Assembly: GCA_964453575.1 (NCBI GenBank)
Contig: CAYVRW010000039.1
Location: 1 to 20,552 of the forward strand
Length of the DNA stretch: 20,552 nt
Direction of reading: 5' to 3'
Origin: JABDBK01 sp964453575
Lineage (GTDB): Bacteria > Pseudomonadota > Gammaproteobacteria > DSM-16500
Of the stretch, positions 1-7,720 are shown one piece after another. Within the stretch, counting starts at the first letter, position 1; each line of letters opens with the position of its first letter. The position numbers were made by a program, and so were the translations under genes. Below the pieces are notes generated by a model, which was not told where the DNA came from, did not search any database, and saw nothing but the letters and a program-made list of their open reading frames with translations.

Positions 1-8
1 GTAAGTAT

Positions 9-554
9 ATGACAATCAGCGCAGACCATCTCATTTGGATAGATTTAGAAATGACAGGATTGGATCCTGAAAAAGAAAGAATTATAGAAATGGCCGTCAT
101 TGTCACCGATTCCGAATTAAATATGGTTGCCGAAGCGCCGGTGTTTGCTATCCATCAATCCGACGAGTTACTTAACAATATGGACAGTTGGAATACCAAG
201 CAACACAATACATCGGGCTTAGTGGCCCGCGTTCAAGCAAGTAAAATTTCTGAAGCCGAGGCTGAGCAAGCCATGCTTGCGTTTTTAAAACAATATGTTC
301 CAGCCGGTAAATCGCCTATGTGCGGCAATACGGTTTATCAAGACAGACGATTTTTAACTAAATACATGCCTGAGTTAGAAAAATATTTTCATTATCGATT
401 GTTGGATGTCAGCACATTAAAAGAATTAGCTCAAAGATGGGCGCCAGAGATTTATTCGGGAGTGCAAAAAGAATCTAAACATTTGGCGTTAGATGACATA
501 CGTGAGTCGATTGAAGAGCTTAAATATTATAGGAAACATTTTCTGGTGTCATAG
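9..554 (+). CDS. orn: Oligoribonuclease
   Basis: 3'-to-5' exoribonuclease of the DEDDh family that degrades 2-5 nt RNAs, including pGpG from c-di-GMP turnover, as the last step of cytoplasmic mRNA decay. At 181 aa it is full length. All catalytic residues are visible: D12 and E14 in DLEMTGLD, D112 in the NTVYQDRRFL block, and H158 with D163 in HLALDDI near the C-terminus. The stop is TAG at 552-554. The last 28 nt overlap the 3' end of the convergent queG gene. Orn beside queG is the usual gammaproteobacterial arrangement. Only 8 nt of upstream sequence are in the window, so its promoter is not visible. Confidence 0.97.
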   Translation: MTISADHLIWIDLEMTGLDPEKERIIEMAVIVTDSELNMVAEAPVFAIHQSDELLNNMDSWNTKQHNTSGLVARVQASKISEAEAEQAMLAFLKQYVPAGKSPMCGNTVYQDRRFLTKYMPELEKYFHYRLLDVSTLKELAQRWAPEIYSGVQKESKHLALDDIRESIEELKYYRKHFLVS

Positions 555-1579
555 TGTTGCGCCAACGCCCACTCCACATGCTCTCGCACAAGCTCTGAAG
601 GATGCGATAACTTTTGTTGAAGCGCGTGAATAATAGCATCATCTTTAGGTGCATTCCCAAGCGCCACCGCAATATTACGCAACCAACATTCATAACCAAT
701 ACGTCGAATAGCAGAGCCTTCTGTTTTTGTCAAAAATTCTTCCTCTGACCAAGCAAATAATTCAATGAGCGTAGGTGAGGTTAAGTTATGTCTGGGATGA
801 AAATCATCTTCCTTGGTAAATTTTGCAAAACGGTTCCAAGGACAAACTAATTGGCAATCATCACATCCATAAATGCGATTGCCAAGCATAGGTCTAAATT
901 CGATAGGAATCGATCCACGTAATTCAATCGTAAGATAAGAAATACAGCGTCTGGCATCTAATTCATAAGGAGCAACAATAGCCTGAGTAGGGCATACATC
1001 GATACAGGCCTTGCAGGTACCGCAATGATTTTTTACGGGAGTATCTATAGGCAACGGCAAATCAATATATATTTCCCCTAAAAAAAACCACGAGCCAGCC
1101 TGACGATTAATAAGGTTAGTATGTTTGCCTATCCAGCCAAGCCCTGCTTTTTCTGCTAAGGGTTTTTCTAATACCGGTGCGCTATCTGAAAAAACGCGAT
1201 AACCTTTAGAAGTGATTTTTTTAGCGAGCGCATTTAAACGTTTGCGCATGAGTTTATGATAATCGCGTCCTAATGCATAACGTGAGATGTATCCTAAAGA
1301 AGGATTTTGCAATACTTTAGGGATTTCTGTGTCGGGCGGTAAATAATCCATGCGTGCTGAAATAACGCGTATCGTTCCAGGAACCAGTTCATGGGGGCGA
1401 TAGCGTTTGCTGCCATGCGCTTCCATATAATGCATCTCGCCATGGAATTTTTTTTGCAGCCATTCTAAAAAATGCGGCTCATAGGATGTCAAATCGGTAT
1501 CAGTGATGCCAATTTGTTGAAACCCGAGTTCCAATCCCCATTGTTTAATGTTTGTAGCGAGTTCGTTGTAATTTTGCAT
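527..1579 (-). CDS. queG: Epoxyqueuosine reductase
   Basis: Cobalamin- and 4Fe-4S-dependent enzyme that reduces epoxyqueuosine to queuosine at the wobble position of GUN-anticodon tRNAs, the last step of queuosine synthesis. The 350-aa protein has the two iron-sulfur motifs: C186-C189-C192 with C196 (CGTCKACIDVCP) and C239-C242-C246 (CDDCQLVCPW), plus C212. The DSAPVLEK block carries the likely catalytic acid D132. A helical HEAT-like tail follows. It is somewhat shorter than the E. coli protein, mainly at the ends. It diverges from terC across 48 bp and shares 28 nt of its 3' end with orn. Confidence 0.95.
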   Translation of the reverse strand: MQNYNELATNIKQWGLELGFQQIGITDTDLTSYEPHFLEWLQKKFHGEMHYMEAHGSKRYRPHELVPGTIRVISARMDYLPPDTEIPKVLQNPSLGYISRYALGRDYHKLMRKRLNALAKKITSKGYRVFSDSAPVLEKPLAEKAGLGWIGKHTNLINRQAGSWFFLGEIYIDLPLPIDTPVKNHCGTCKACIDVCPTQAIVAPYELDARRCISYLTIELRGSIPIEFRPMLGNRIYGCDDCQLVCPWNRFAKFTKEDDFHPRHNLTSPTLIELFAWSEEEFLTKTEGSAIRRIGYECWLRNIAVALGNAPKDDAIIHALQQKLSHPSELVREHVEWALAQHYDTRKCFL

Positions 1580-1606
1580 ATGTTACAATAGTTTTGATTA
1601 TGGCGC

Positions 1607-1612
1607 ATTATA
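1607..1612 (-). promoter_or_regulatory. Extended -10 promoter of queG
   Basis: On the minus strand this reads TGC-TATAAT, a perfect -10 hexamer with the extended TGN element, about 28 nt upstream of the queG ATG. No good -35 hexamer is visible, as is common for extended -10 promoters. The same bases lie just upstream of the terC start on the plus strand, so initiation here could interfere with terC expression. Confidence 0.5.
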
Positions 1613-1627
1613 GCACAGGAAGATGAC

Positions 1628-2569
1628 ATGTATTCCAAATGGTGGATGTGGCTGGGTTTTGTAGTATTTATTGTGATGGTGATAACCATCGATCTTTTTT
1701 TGCTCGGGCGAAAAAAAGACCACAAAATCACGGTACGTGAGGCGTGTGGCTGGATGGCTGTCTGGGTTTCTTTGGCTTTGTTATTTAATGCATTGTTGTG
1801 GTGGTATTTATCTAACATCCGTGGCGTCGCATTTGCTAATCAAAAAGCCTTAGAATTCTTTAGCGGATATTTGATTGAGCAATCATTGTCCACAGATAAT
1901 ATGTTTGCTTTTATCATGATTTTTAATTATTTTGCAGTTCCCGCCAAATATCAACATAGAGTGCTTATTTATGGTGTGTTAAGTGCTATAGTGCTGCGCT
2001 TAATTGTTATTTTGGGCGGTACCTGGTTAGTTAAAGAGTTGCATTGGATACTTTATTTATTTGGAGTGTTTCTGGTATATACCGGCATCAAAATGTTTCT
2101 TCCAGCCAAAGAAGAGATCGATTTAAAGAATAATGTTGTGTTAACTTGGCTGCGGCGCCATATACGGTTAACAAATGAATTTCATAACGAACATTTTTTT
2201 ATTAAGTTAAATAAACTTTGGTATGCGACACCGCTTTTTTTAGTGTTAATATTTATTGAGATCAGTGATTTAATTTTTGCATTAGATAGTATCCCTGCTA
2301 TATTTGCTATTACGAATGATGCGTTTATTATTTTTACATCTAATATTTTTGCCATCTTAGGTTTGCGCGCGCTGTACTTTTTATTGTCAAATATGGCAGA
2401 AGAATTTCATCTATTGCGCTATGGTATTGCGCTTATGTTGACGTTTATAGGTGCTAAAATGCTGCTCGCGCATTGGATAGAAATTCCTATATTATTAGCA
2501 TTAGCGGTTTTAGTTACTATTTTGGGTACAACTATTTTATTAAGTATAACTTTTCGTCCACGCAGGTGA
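1628..2569 (+). CDS. TerC/Alx family integral membrane protein
   Basis: Multi-pass inner-membrane protein of the TerC family, whose Alx/MeeF/MeeY members are implicated in manganese export and metalation of exported proteins. Its 313 aa match the Alx length of about 320. Family signatures are present: an acidic residue in the first segment (ITIDLFLLGRK), the E-x-S-L-S-x-D-N motif at 84-91, and a second EISDLIFALDSIPA block near residue 215. About nine hydrophobic segments can be counted. The start is set by AGGA at 1617-1620, 7 nt before the ATG; an out-of-frame ATG lies at 1623. It sits between queG and nnrD, which are adjacent in E. coli, and ends 5 nt before nnrD, so it probably leads the operon. 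The substrate cannot be read from the sequence. Confidence 0.9.
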   Translation: MYSKWWMWLGFVVFIVMVITIDLFLLGRKKDHKITVREACGWMAVWVSLALLFNALLWWYLSNIRGVAFANQKALEFFSGYLIEQSLSTDNMFAFIMIFNYFAVPAKYQHRVLIYGVLSAIVLRLIVILGGTWLVKELHWILYLFGVFLVYTGIKMFLPAKEEIDLKNNVVLTWLRRHIRLTNEFHNEHFFIKLNKLWYATPLFLVLIFIEISDLIFALDSIPAIFAITNDAFIIFTSNIFAILGLRALYFLLSNMAEEFHLLRYGIALMLTFIGAKMLLAHWIEIPILLALAVLVTILGTTILLSITFRPRR

Positions 2570-2574
2570 TATCT

Positions 2575-3393
2575 ATGGAAAAGCTGCATATAACGCAATT
2601 TGCGCCTTATTTAAAACCAAGACCCAGAAATGCTCATAAGGGTATGTATGGGCATGTATTAATAGTGGGGGGTGATTATGGGTATTCAGGTGCGGTAAAA
2701 ATGGCTGCAGAAGCAGCATTACGTGTGGGAGCAGGGTTAGTAAGTGTTGCGACCCGACCGGAAAGTGCCTTGACCATGAATGTATCACGTCCTGAAATCA
2801 TGTGTCATGGCATAAGTTCTGACAAAGCTTTAGTTCCATTATTGAATAAAGCGACGGTGGTCATTGTGGGCCCTGGCATAGGATTATCCAATTGGGCCAA
2901 AAAACTTTTTTTACGAGTGATAAAAAGTAAAAAACCTTTAGTAGTCGATGCAGATGCTTTAAATCTATTGGCAAAAAAGCCAATTTCCTACGCCAATTGG
3001 ATTTTAACTCCTCATCCGGGAGAAGCCGCGCGTTTATTAAAAATGAGCTTAGATGAAATACAGCAAGATCGCGCGTCAGCTATTCATAAATTGCAGAAAA
3101 AATTAGGCGGTGTTTGCGTATTGAAAGGTGCAGGCAGCTTAATTTTAGCACCCAATACCATGCTTGCAGAATGTGATGCCGGGAACCCTGGTATGGCAAC
3201 TGCCGGCATGGGCGATGTATTAAGTGGTGTCATCGGCAGTTTTGTGGCACAAGGGTTTTCATTAGCAGATGCTGCAAAATGCGGTGTGCTCATTCATGCG
3301 ATGGCAGGTGACCTTGCGTCTAAAGAAGGTGAACGCGGTATGCTTGCCTCGGATTTACTGCCGCATTTGCGTCGTTTAGTGAATTTTCATTAA
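2575..3393 (+). CDS. nnrD: ADP-dependent NAD(P)H-hydrate dehydratase, stand-alone domain
   Basis: Repairs hydrated NADH/NADPH (NADHX, NADPHX) by ADP-dependent dehydration; ribokinase-like fold (YjeF C-terminal family). 272 aa from the ATG at 2575, chosen because GCAGGTGA at 2562-2569 is a good ribosome binding site; an upstream in-frame extension would run back inside terC. Signatures in order: GHVLIVGGDYGYSGA, VGPGIG, VVDADALN, LTPHPGEAARL, LKGAG, and the nucleotide-binding GNPGMATAGMGDVLSG. In E. coli and many bacteria Nnr is a roughly 500-aa fusion with an N-terminal NnrE epimerase; that domain is absent here and not encoded nearby. Its stop and the tsaE start share one base (TAATG). Confidence 0.93.
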   Translation: MEKLHITQFAPYLKPRPRNAHKGMYGHVLIVGGDYGYSGAVKMAAEAALRVGAGLVSVATRPESALTMNVSRPEIMCHGISSDKALVPLLNKATVVIVGPGIGLSNWAKKLFLRVIKSKKPLVVDADALNLLAKKPISYANWILTPHPGEAARLLKMSLDEIQQDRASAIHKLQKKLGGVCVLKGAGSLILAPNTMLAECDAGNPGMATAGMGDVLSGVIGSFVAQGFSLADAAKCGVLIHAMAGDLASKEGERGMLASDLLPHLRRLVNFH

Positions 3394-3848
3394 TGAATAT
3401 CTTGGTTGATGAAGCTGGCATGCTTGCTTTAGGTGAAAAGCTTGCTCACGCTTGTTCTGATACCGCTGTAATTTTTTTGTATGGGCCTTTAGGTGCAGGT
3501 AAAACAACCTTGGCGCGAGGCTTTTTAAGAGGTTTGGGTTTTGCAGGTAAAGTAAAAAGCCCCACGTATACTTTGGTTGAACCTTATGAGTTAGCCCATC
3601 AATATGTTTACCATTTTGATTTTTATAGATTGCGTGATTCATTAGAATTAGATTTTATGGGCATACAAGATTATTTTGCACCGCATCACATTTGTTTGAT
3701 TGAGTGGCCAGAGTATGGTGAAGGCATGTTGCCTAGTGCGGATTTAGCTTTTTATATCAACATTCAAGGCGAGCAGCGTGCTGTTAAATTAATTGCTTAT
3801 ACACCCATTGGAAAAAATATTGTCGAGCGAATGCAACATGAAATTTAA
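3393..3848 (+). CDS. tsaE: tRNA t6A37 threonylcarbamoyladenosine synthesis ATPase
   Basis: Essential ATPase that works with TsaB and TsaD to build N6-threonylcarbamoyladenosine at position 37 of ANN-decoding tRNAs. 151 aa, the usual size. The Walker A motif GPLGAGKTT has K37; the family blocks SPTYTLVEPYE, HFDFYRL and LIEWPEYG follow. It is translationally coupled: the start shares a base with the nnrD stop, and its last 11 nt overlap the start of the downstream amidase. The nnr–tsaE–ami–mutL–miaA order is standard in gammaproteobacteria. Confidence 0.95.
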   Translation: MNILVDEAGMLALGEKLAHACSDTAVIFLYGPLGAGKTTLARGFLRGLGFAGKVKSPTYTLVEPYELAHQYVYHFDFYRLRDSLELDFMGIQDYFAPHHICLIEWPEYGEGMLPSADLAFYINIQGEQRAVKLIAYTPIGKNIVERMQHEI

Positions 3849-4605
3849 CATTTTGTTTTTTTTAATCATGTTTATGCTGCCCATGATTGTTGCCGCAGCA
3901 CCTCACAAAATAAATGCTATGGTGATTGTGATTGACCCAGGACATGGCGGCAAAGATCCTGGAGCAGTTGGGCAGCATGGTACACGAGAAAAAGACGTAG
4001 TATTGTCCATTGCAAAAATGCTTGCGGAAAGAATTAATAAACAACCCAAGATGCGTGCCATTTTAACCAGAGACGGTGATTATTACGTCAGTTTACGCAA
4101 ACGTTTGCAGATTGCACGTCAACATAAGGCCGATCTTTTTATCGCAATCCATGCGGATTCTTATTTTCATAAAAAAGCGAGGGGTGCGTCGGTTTATTCT
4201 TTATCGCATCATGGGGCAACCAGTCTTGCGGCACGTTGGCTCGCACAACGTGAAAATCATTCGGAACTTGGCGGTGTCGATCTTAATGGTTTGGAAGATC
4301 AGAGTGTTATTTTACGTTCAGTATTATTGGACCTTGCACAAACAGCTACTAATAAAGCCAGTTTACGCTGCGGAGCTAATCTGTTAGATGCGCTGGGAGA
4401 TGTGACAAAATTGCATTATCCTCGCGTAGAACAAGCGCCTTTTATGGTATTAAAATCGCCTGATATTCCTTCCATTTTGGTTGAGATGGGATTTATTTCA
4501 AATATTTCAGAAGAAAATCGTCTTAATAATAAAAAACATCAATATCAAATGGCCACGGCTTTGTTTGAAGGCATAGCTAATTTTCAAAAGAAATACAGTA
4601 GTTAA
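3838..4605 (+). CDS. N-acetylmuramoyl-L-alanine amidase (AmiA/AmiB type), exported
   Basis: Zinc amidase (Amidase_3) that removes stem peptides from septal peptidoglycan during daughter-cell separation. The start chosen is the ATG at 3838, 11 nt before the tsaE stop, because it begins a typical signal peptide (MKFNILFFLIMFMLP…VAAA, cleavage near residue 21); an upstream extension would place polar residues before it. Mature domain: zinc-binding H36 (IDPGHGG), E51 (TREKDVV), H105 (AIHADS) and catalytic E216 (LVEMGF). The insert around residues 140-195 corresponds to the autoinhibitory helix that EnvC-type activators displace in E. coli AmiA/AmiB. At 255 aa it has neither an AMIN nor a LysM domain, so its architecture is AmiA-like although its locus is that of amiB. 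Confidence 0.92.
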   Translation: MKFNILFFLIMFMLPMIVAAAPHKINAMVIVIDPGHGGKDPGAVGQHGTREKDVVLSIAKMLAERINKQPKMRAILTRDGDYYVSLRKRLQIARQHKADLFIAIHADSYFHKKARGASVYSLSHHGATSLAARWLAQRENHSELGGVDLNGLEDQSVILRSVLLDLAQTATNKASLRCGANLLDALGDVTKLHYPRVEQAPFMVLKSPDIPSILVEMGFISNISEENRLNNKKHQYQMATALFEGIANFQKKYSS

Positions 4606-4615
4606 AGAGGTAAAC

Positions 4616-6373
4616 ATGTCACGTATTCAAATGCTGACACCGCTGCTTGCTAATCAGATTTCCGCAGGTGAAGTGATAGAACGTCCAGCGTCAGTGGTCA
4701 AAGAATTGGTTGAAAATAGCTTGGATGCGCATGCTACAAAAATTGATTTAGACATTGAAATGGGCGGCATGCGTTTAATACGTATTCGTGATAATGGAAT
4801 AGGCATTCATGCGGAAGATTTAGGTTTGGCATTGAGTCGGCATACTACCAGCAAAATAAAAAACTTAGATGATTTGGAACAAGTAATGACATTAGGCTTT
4901 AGAGGTGAAGCACTTGCCAGTGTCAGCGCAGTATCACGTTTAACATTATCATCCGCGATAGAAAATCAAACCGGTTGGCAAGTGCAAACTCAGGGAATTG
5001 AACAACAACCGGAAGTAACCCCTGCAGCTCACCCGCAAGGAACCACGGTTGAAGTGCGAGATTTATTTTTTAATACACCTGCTAGAAAAAAATTTTTACG
5101 TACTGAGAAAACTGAATTTGACCATATTGATGAAGTAATTAAACGCATTGCGCTAGCTTCTTTTGGCGTTGATTTTACCATTAAACATAACCAAAAAATC
5201 ATTCGTCAATATCGAGCAGCTAAAACGGACAAGGAATGTGAACAACGCATCGCAAGTTTATGCGGTGCAGCGTTCATCGATCACGCATTGAAAATAGAAA
5301 GTGAAATCATCGACCTGAAATTAACAGGTTGGATAGTGCAGCCTACCTTTTCGCGGGCGCAACCGGACTTACAATATTGTTATGTAAACGGACGTATGAT
5401 ACGCGATAAGCTGGTGAATCATGCCGTGAGATCTGCTTATGAAGATGTTTTATATGGCGATCGTCATCCGGCGTTTGTTTTGTTTCTGGAAATTCCTCCT
5501 CAGCAAGTGGATGTCAATGTACATCCTACTAAACACGAAGTGCGTTTTCGTGAAAGTCGTTTGGTGCATGATTTTATTTTTAAAAGTATAAAGGATGCAT
5601 TGGCAGCAGGGCATACGCATCATCAACCTACCGTTTCAATGATTGAGGAAAGTGTTTCAACCATTGCACCCAAAATCAAACAAGCTGAATTTCATTACCA
5701 TGCAAAACCAAAAGCTGCACAAGTCAACGAACAAATAGCTATTTACCAGCAATTACACGCTGTTCCTGTGCCAGAACAAAAACCGCCTGAATTCCCCTTA
5801 GGTTTCGCCTTAGCACAGCTGCGAAATATCTATATTCTTGCCGAAAATTCACAAGGTTTACTTTTAATTGATATGCATGCCGCTCATGAACGTGTATTGT
5901 ATGAGCAATTCAAACAACAGTTGGCCGCAAAACATTTTTCTGTGCAACCTTTATTGATACCCATCACAGTGCGTTTAAGTGAACGTGAAGTGAACGCATG
6001 CGAAGAACATATCGAACATTTTCAACGCGTAGGTATTCATGTGCAACGTTTAAGTCAAGATGCGATAGTAGTGCGTGAAGTTCCGCATGTATTGCGTGAA
6101 AGTGACATAGAACAACTTATACGTGATATCACGGCGGATTTAATTCAACATGAACAAAGTTCACGCGTGGATGATAATGTGTTGCATTGGCTAGGGACCA
6201 TGGCATGTCATGCTGCAGTGCGGGCACAGCGCAAAATGACGATACCTGAAATGAATGCATTGCTGCGCGCGATGGAAAACACCGAGCACAGTGATCAATG
6301 CAATCATGGCAGGCCAACCTGGCTGCAATTATCACTTGCAGAGCTTGATAAATTATTTTTGCGTGGTCGCTAA
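4616..6373 (+). CDS. mutL: DNA mismatch repair protein MutL (endonuclease type)
   Basis: Mismatch-repair coordinator linking MutS recognition to strand nicking. 585 aa from the ATG at 4616, behind AGAGG. The N-terminal GHL ATPase motifs are intact: ENSLDAHAT, DNGIGI, FRGEALASV, GTTVEVRDLFFNTPAR and VHPTKHEVRF. After a linker (about 335-395) the C-terminal dimerization domain carries D419-MHA-xx-E425-xxxx-E430, the metal-binding endonuclease motif with Met for Gln, plus ACHAAVR (from 530) and a CxH motif at C562/H564. Together these indicate a MutL that nicks DNA itself, unlike E. coli MutL, which relies on MutH. Its stop overlaps the miaA start by one base (TAATG). Confidence 0.97.
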   Translation: MSRIQMLTPLLANQISAGEVIERPASVVKELVENSLDAHATKIDLDIEMGGMRLIRIRDNGIGIHAEDLGLALSRHTTSKIKNLDDLEQVMTLGFRGEALASVSAVSRLTLSSAIENQTGWQVQTQGIEQQPEVTPAAHPQGTTVEVRDLFFNTPARKKFLRTEKTEFDHIDEVIKRIALASFGVDFTIKHNQKIIRQYRAAKTDKECEQRIASLCGAAFIDHALKIESEIIDLKLTGWIVQPTFSRAQPDLQYCYVNGRMIRDKLVNHAVRSAYEDVLYGDRHPAFVLFLEIPPQQVDVNVHPTKHEVRFRESRLVHDFIFKSIKDALAAGHTHHQPTVSMIEESVSTIAPKIKQAEFHYHAKPKAAQVNEQIAIYQQLHAVPVPEQKPPEFPLGFALAQLRNIYILAENSQGLLLIDMHAAHERVLYEQFKQQLAAKHFSVQPLLIPITVRLSEREVNACEEHIEHFQRVGIHVQRLSQDAIVVREVPHVLRESDIEQLIRDITADLIQHEQSSRVDDNVLHWLGTMACHAAVRAQRKMTIPEMNALLRAMENTEHSDQCNHGRPTWLQLSLAELDKLFLRGR

Positions 6374-7302
6374 TGTCAATGATAGTTTGTTTAATGGGCC
6401 CAACAGCATCGGGTAAAACCCAACTTGCCGTTGAATTAGTGCAACGTTATCCTTTTGAGATTATCAGTGTTGATTCTGCCATGGTTTACAAGGGCATGGA
6501 TATTGGTACCGCCAAACCTTCGCCTGAAATTTTACAAATAGCTCCCCATCGTCTGATTGATATTTGCGATCCGCGGGATGCTTATTCCGCAGCCCAATTT
6601 CGCACCGATGCATTGCGTGAAATAGACGATATTCAATCACACAATAAAATTCCGTTATTAGTAGGCGGTACCATGCTGTATTTTAAAACATTACAACAAG
6701 GTATCGCTGCCATGCCTTCGGCTGATCCTGAAGTAAGAGCAGCGCTGCTTGCTGAGGCAAAAGCAATAGGTTGGCCAAAATTACACCAGCGCCTACAGAC
6801 CATTGATCCCCAGGCGGCAGCGCGTATTCATGCGCATGATAGTCAGCGCATACAACGTGCCCTGGAAGTTTTTATGCTGACGGGCAAAAATCTGACAAGG
6901 TGGCAACAAGATCAGGCAGATCAAGGTTTGGATCAAAAAATCATAAATATAATTATCGCTCCAGATGATAGAAAGGTATTGCATGAACGTATTGCTTTGC
7001 GTTTTATGCAAATGCTAGAACAAGGCTTTGTAGATGAAGTAAAACAATTAATAGCCCGCGGCGATCTTAGTTTAGATTTTCCAGCGATGCGTTCAGTGGG
7101 TTATAGGCAAGTGTGGAAGTATTTGCTTGGTGAATACACTTATGAAGAAATGTGTGAAAAAGGCATTATTGCCACTAGGCAATTGGCTAAACGACAATTA
7201 ACCTGGCTGCGCAGTTGGCCAGATAATACCTTGTTTGATAGTGAAGCAAATGATTTGCTTCTACAGGTATCCAACTTTCTCGATTCTTTGTATACTAGTT
7301 GA
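6373..7302 (+). CDS. miaA: tRNA dimethylallyltransferase
   Basis: Transfers dimethylallyl from DMAPP to N6 of A37 in UNN-reading tRNAs, the first step towards ms2i6A. 309 aa, full length. Motifs: P-loop GPTASGKT (9-16), SVDSAMVYKGMDIGTAKP, HRLIDICDP with AYSAAQF, GGTMLYF, QRIQRALEV, GYRQVW and the C-terminal TRQLAKRQLTWLRSW. A second in-frame ATG lies at codon 3. It is the last gene of the terC–miaA operon. In most gammaproteobacteria hfq follows directly; here an unrelated membrane-protein gene follows and hfq lies about 11.5 kb away. Confidence 0.97.
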   Translation: MSMIVCLMGPTASGKTQLAVELVQRYPFEIISVDSAMVYKGMDIGTAKPSPEILQIAPHRLIDICDPRDAYSAAQFRTDALREIDDIQSHNKIPLLVGGTMLYFKTLQQGIAAMPSADPEVRAALLAEAKAIGWPKLHQRLQTIDPQAAARIHAHDSQRIQRALEVFMLTGKNLTRWQQDQADQGLDQKIINIIIAPDDRKVLHERIALRFMQMLEQGFVDEVKQLIARGDLSLDFPAMRSVGYRQVWKYLLGEYTYEEMCEKGIIATRQLAKRQLTWLRSWPDNTLFDSEANDLLLQVSNFLDSLYTS

Positions 7303-7341
7303 GATATTAGAAGCTGGCCTTTTACTTACAGGAGGTGTGTG

Positions 7342-7662
7342 ATGGGTGGCAAGTGTAAATGCATGCGTTTAGGCGTACTCGCGTTTGGTGTTTCATTAGG
7401 TATTATTACTGGTTTAAGTATGATGCTTTTTGGCTGGTCTGCTTGGTTATGGAGCTTTGGCACGACTTTGGTTGGACAATGGGCAACCGTATATCCAGGT
7501 TTTGCTGCTTCATTAAAAGGTGGCTTTGTTGGCCTTGCCTGGGGCTTTTTGGAAGGGTTTATTTTAGGTATTGTGTGGGCTTGGGTATATAACATATGTT
7601 TATGTTGTTGCCGTTGCTGCTGTTGCTGTAATACAGACAAGGAATGCAAAACCAAAATGTAA
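7342..7662 (+). CDS. Small holin-like membrane protein with polycysteine C-terminal tail
   Basis: 106 aa, function unknown. The ATG at 7342 is preferred over a GTG one codon upstream because AGGAGG ends 6 nt before it. Residues about 10-32 and 65-88 are hydrophobic, probably two membrane segments. The block GGFVGLAWGFLEGF…AWVYN resembles small proteins I remember from Legionella-type genomes annotated 'bacteriophage holin' (inference from memory). Nothing phage-related surrounds it, so lysis is not implied. The tail is extraordinary: residues about 89-99 read CLCCCRCCCCC, with another Cys further on, and the N-terminus adds KCKC, 12 Cys in all. Such a tail could bind metal or be a lipidation site. 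A hairpin follows immediately. Confidence 0.75.
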   Translation: MGGKCKCMRLGVLAFGVSLGIITGLSMMLFGWSAWLWSFGTTLVGQWATVYPGFAASLKGGFVGLAWGFLEGFILGIVWAWVYNICLCCCRCCCCCNTDKECKTKM

Positions 7663-7676
7663 TGTATATATTATTT

Positions 7677-7707
7677 AAAAAATGCGCATTTAATGCGCAT
7701 TTTTTTT
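7677..7707. terminator. Stem-loop with U-tract between the polycysteine gene and ridA
   Basis: The arms AAAAAATGCGCA and TGCGCATTTTTTT form a stem of about 12 bp around a 5-nt loop, ending in a run of T. It is a good intrinsic terminator on the plus strand and, with A-rich sequence on the left, a plausible one on the minus strand. The T-run ends only 3 nt before the ridA Shine-Dalgarno sequence (GGAG, 7711-7714), so ridA needs either read-through or a promoter inside or before the hairpin (TATATT around 7666-7671 is a candidate -10). Confidence 0.75.
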
Positions 7708-7720
7708 GTTGGAGAAAAAA

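Noticed and set aside
1580..1627. yybP-ykoY manganese riboswitch before the TerC gene
   Set aside because: Only 48 bp separate it from queG, too short for this RNA.
1489..1818. 109-aa minus-strand frame across the queG start and terC
   Set aside because: Overlaps two well-supported genes and has no family-like features.
2473..2574. Upstream extension of nnrD within terC
   Set aside because: The extra residues are a frame-shadow of terC's last transmembrane segment; the ATG at 2575 has a good ribosome binding site and gives the family N-terminus.
4076..4387. 103-aa plus-strand frame inside the amidase gene
   Set aside because: Out-of-frame shadow with no ribosome binding site; the amidase frame contains all catalytic residues.
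7326..7655. 109-aa minus-strand frame with a Gln run opposite the polycysteine gene
   Set aside because: The Gln run is the reverse complement of the Cys codons; the plus strand has the ribosome binding site and membrane pattern.
7342..7662. Prophage lysis gene based on the holin-like sequence
   Set aside because: No phage gene is nearby; the holin name is only a family label and the Cys tail is atypical.
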